Origin: Alteromonas macleodii ATCC 27126
GTDB lineage: Bacteria; Pseudomonadota; Gammaproteobacteria; Enterobacterales; Alteromonadaceae
DNA length: 64,000 nt
Reading direction: 5' to 3'
Assembly: GCF_000172635.2 (NCBI RefSeq)
Contig: NC_018632.1
Coordinates: 2,542,001-2,606,000 of the forward strand
A program made the position numbers and the translations under genes. Within the stretch, counting starts at the first letter, position 1; each line of letters opens with the position of its first letter. Below are positions 62,477 to 64,000 of this stretch, piece by piece. The notes beneath the pieces were generated by a model, which did no database searches, had not been told where the DNA came from, and saw only the letters and a list, made by a program, of their open reading frames with translations.

Positions 62477-64000
62477 TTAATCCACATTGGCAACATAAAA
62501 TACCGTGGCTAGCGGCGGTAACGTGATTTCTGCAGAGTGAGTACGCTCATTCCAAGGTATGGTTTGCGTATTAACAGTAGAAGCAACGTCGTAGCCACTA
62601 CCCCAATATGCACCATCATCAGTGTTTAGTGCTAGCGTTAGCGTGCATGCATCATCTACGCCTATTCTGAAGTTCTGACGTGGCACAGGCGTAAAATTAG
62701 ATACCACATATACTTTTTGCTTCGCATCTTTTGACATGCGAACAAATGAAACCACGCTTTGGTCTGCATTATTGTGGTCGAGCCAAGCAAAGCCCCCTGG
62801 TTCGTGGTCTTGCTCGTAAAGCGCTGGCGTAGACGTATAGAGGTGGTTGAGCGCCTTATAAAGCGCTTGAATGCCTTTGTGTTTTTCGTAATCGAGCAAG
62901 TGCCAGTCTAAACTACTGTCATGGTTCCATTCTCGTGCCTGCGCAAGCTCGTTCCCCATAAAGTTAAGCTTCTTGCCGGGGTGACCGTACATAAAGCCCG
63001 CGTAACAACGCAGGTTAGCAGCTTGCTGCCATTCATCGCCAGGCATTTTATGCAGCATACTGCCTTTGCCGTGTACCACTTCATCGTGCGAGATAGGCAG
63101 CACAAAGTTTTCGTCAAACGCGTAAACCATGCTGAAGGTAATATCGCCATGGTGATAGTTGCGATAGGCGGGGTCTTTAGCGATGTAGTGTAATGAGTCG
63201 TGCATCCACCCCATGTTCCACTTAAAGCCAAAGCCCAAACCACCATCAAATACTGGGCGAGAAACCTTGGGAAACGACGTTGATTCTTCGGCAATTGTCA
63301 TGGCGTCTGGGAAGTGCTTGTACACTTCTTCATTCATCCATTTCAGTAAGCTGATGGCTTCGTAGTTTTCGTTGCCACCATCCACATTCGGGATCCACTC
63401 TCCGTCATTGCGTGAATAGTCGAGATAAAGCATGGATGCCACTGCATCAACCCTGAGTCCATCAACGTGAAATTTGTCTAGCCAAAACAGTGCGTTTGCA
63501 ACTAAAAACTGACGAACTGTGTCTTTGCCGAAATCGTAAATGCAAGAATTCCAATCCGGATGCCAACCTTTCCTCGGATCTTCATATTCATAAACACAAG
63601 AACCATCAAATCGCGCCAAGCCATGGCCGTCTTCCGGGAAATGTGCAGGTACCCAGTCGATAATTACGCCTATACCTGCTTGGTGAGCCTTATCAACAAA
63701 GTATTTAAATTCATCTGGGTTTCCAAATCTACTCGTTGGTGCGAACATTCCCACGGGCTGATAGCCCCATGAACCGTCGAAAGGAAACTCGGAAATAGGC
63801 AGCAATTCAACGTGAGTGTAACCCATATCGCTGACGTAGCTTATTAAGTCATCGGCCAGCGCTTTATAGGTAAGATAGCGCGCATCAGTTTCAATACCCG
63901 GGCGCTTCCAAGAGCCAAGGTGCACCTCATAAATGCTCATTGGGCTGTTGTATTTATTCCCCTTTCGCTTTTCCATCCATGCACTATCATTCCACTCATA
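62477..64000 (-). CDS. glgB: 1,4-alpha-glucan branching enzyme, 5' truncated
   Basis: The frame runs to the right window edge (its first visible residues are [15 protein letters not shown]), so the N-terminal ~220 residues are missing; 507 are seen. GH13 branching motifs are clear: [42 protein letters not shown] and [12 protein letters not shown]. It transfers alpha-1,4 chains to alpha-1,6 positions in glycogen. The ATG at 63976 is internal and not the real start. It is followed by glgX, and earlier glycogen genes are likely beyond the window. Confidence 0.95.
   Translation of the reverse strand, partial: YEWNDSAWMEKRKGNKYNSPMSIYEVHLGSWKRPGIETDARYLTYKALADDLISYVSDMGYTHVELLPISEFPFDGSWGYQPVGMFAPTSRFGNPDEFKYFVDKAHQAGIGVIIDWVPAHFPEDGHGLARFDGSCVYEYEDPRKGWHPDWNSCIYDFGKDTVRQFLVANALFWLDKFHVDGLRVDAVASMLYLDYSRNDGEWIPNVDGGNENYEAISLLKWMNEEVYKHFPDAMTIAEESTSFPKVSRPVFDGGLGFGFKWNMGWMHDSLHYIAKDPAYRNYHHGDITFSMVYAFDENFVLPISHDEVVHGKGSMLHKMPGDEWQQAANLRCYAGFMYGHPGKKLNFMGNELAQAREWNHDSSLDWHLLDYEKHKGIQALYKALNHLYTSTPALYEQDHEPGGFAWLDHNNADQSVVSFVRMSKDAKQKVYVVSNFTPVPRQNFRIGVDDACTLTLALNTDDGAYWGSGYDVASTVNTQTIPWNERTHSAEITLPPLATVFYVANVD

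Overview
The window looks like chromosomal DNA of a marine gammaproteobacterium, most likely Alteromonas or a close relative (inference from gene content; no database was searched). The signs are a large cysteine-containing TonB-dependent receptor, the maoP/hdfR pair, DUF2989, DUF2789, DUF349 and YeaC-like proteins, a sodium:alanine symporter with an extra loop, and a moderately AT-rich base composition. Both ends cut genes: a MesX (DUF1852) gene at the left and glgB at the right. No tRNA, rRNA, CRISPR array, prophage or intact transposase was seen.

Positions 1-9,700 carry the oxygen-linked methionine synthase pair mesX-mesD, a TonB-dependent receptor, small metabolic or stress proteins, an EamA exporter whose stop codon lies in a MITE-like palindromic element, and a LysE exporter. 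The LysE gene is divergent from a MocR-type regulator, with a cluster of repeats between them. Positions 11,900-21,800 hold recC-recB-recD on the minus strand. A perfect 42-bp palindrome follows recD, and a 15-bp copy of its core is embedded in the recB reading frame. A terminator-ended candidate small RNA or leader lies upstream of recC. Positions 22,400-33,700 hold an all-alpha dUTPase, an acyl-CoA ligase, a large propeller-PAS-GGDEF-EAL protein, an RNase J-like nuclease and the hdfR-maoP neighbourhood. Positions 33,800-37,100 hold a PRC-barrel protein, a BigR/SqrR-like persulfide sensor divergent from a rhodanese, a LysR regulator and an ExoD protein.

The most notable region is 37,677-48,047. 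Five signalling genes in a row encode a sigma-54-type response regulator, a 74-residue protein that is only a histidine-phosphotransfer hairpin, a CHASE3 histidine kinase, an Rcp1-like single-domain regulator and a REC-kinase-REC-REC hybrid. They are followed by envelope-type genes: YqjD/ElaB-like, YqjE-like, YqjK-like, three lipoproteins, a DUF2490 barrel and DUF1328. A sigma-54 promoter with exact -24/-12 spacing lies directly before the YqjD-like operon. This suggests that the enhancer-binding regulator next door switches on an envelope-stress regulon; the promoter is seen, the link is inferred.

Positions 48,100-64,000 are mostly housekeeping on the minus strand: a DUF349/YeaC/zinc-ribbon operon, the AgcS symporter, an M14 carboxypeptidase, a long GAPDH, a DUF2989 lipoprotein, msrB, 6-phosphogluconate dehydrogenase, and the glycogen genes glgX and glgB.
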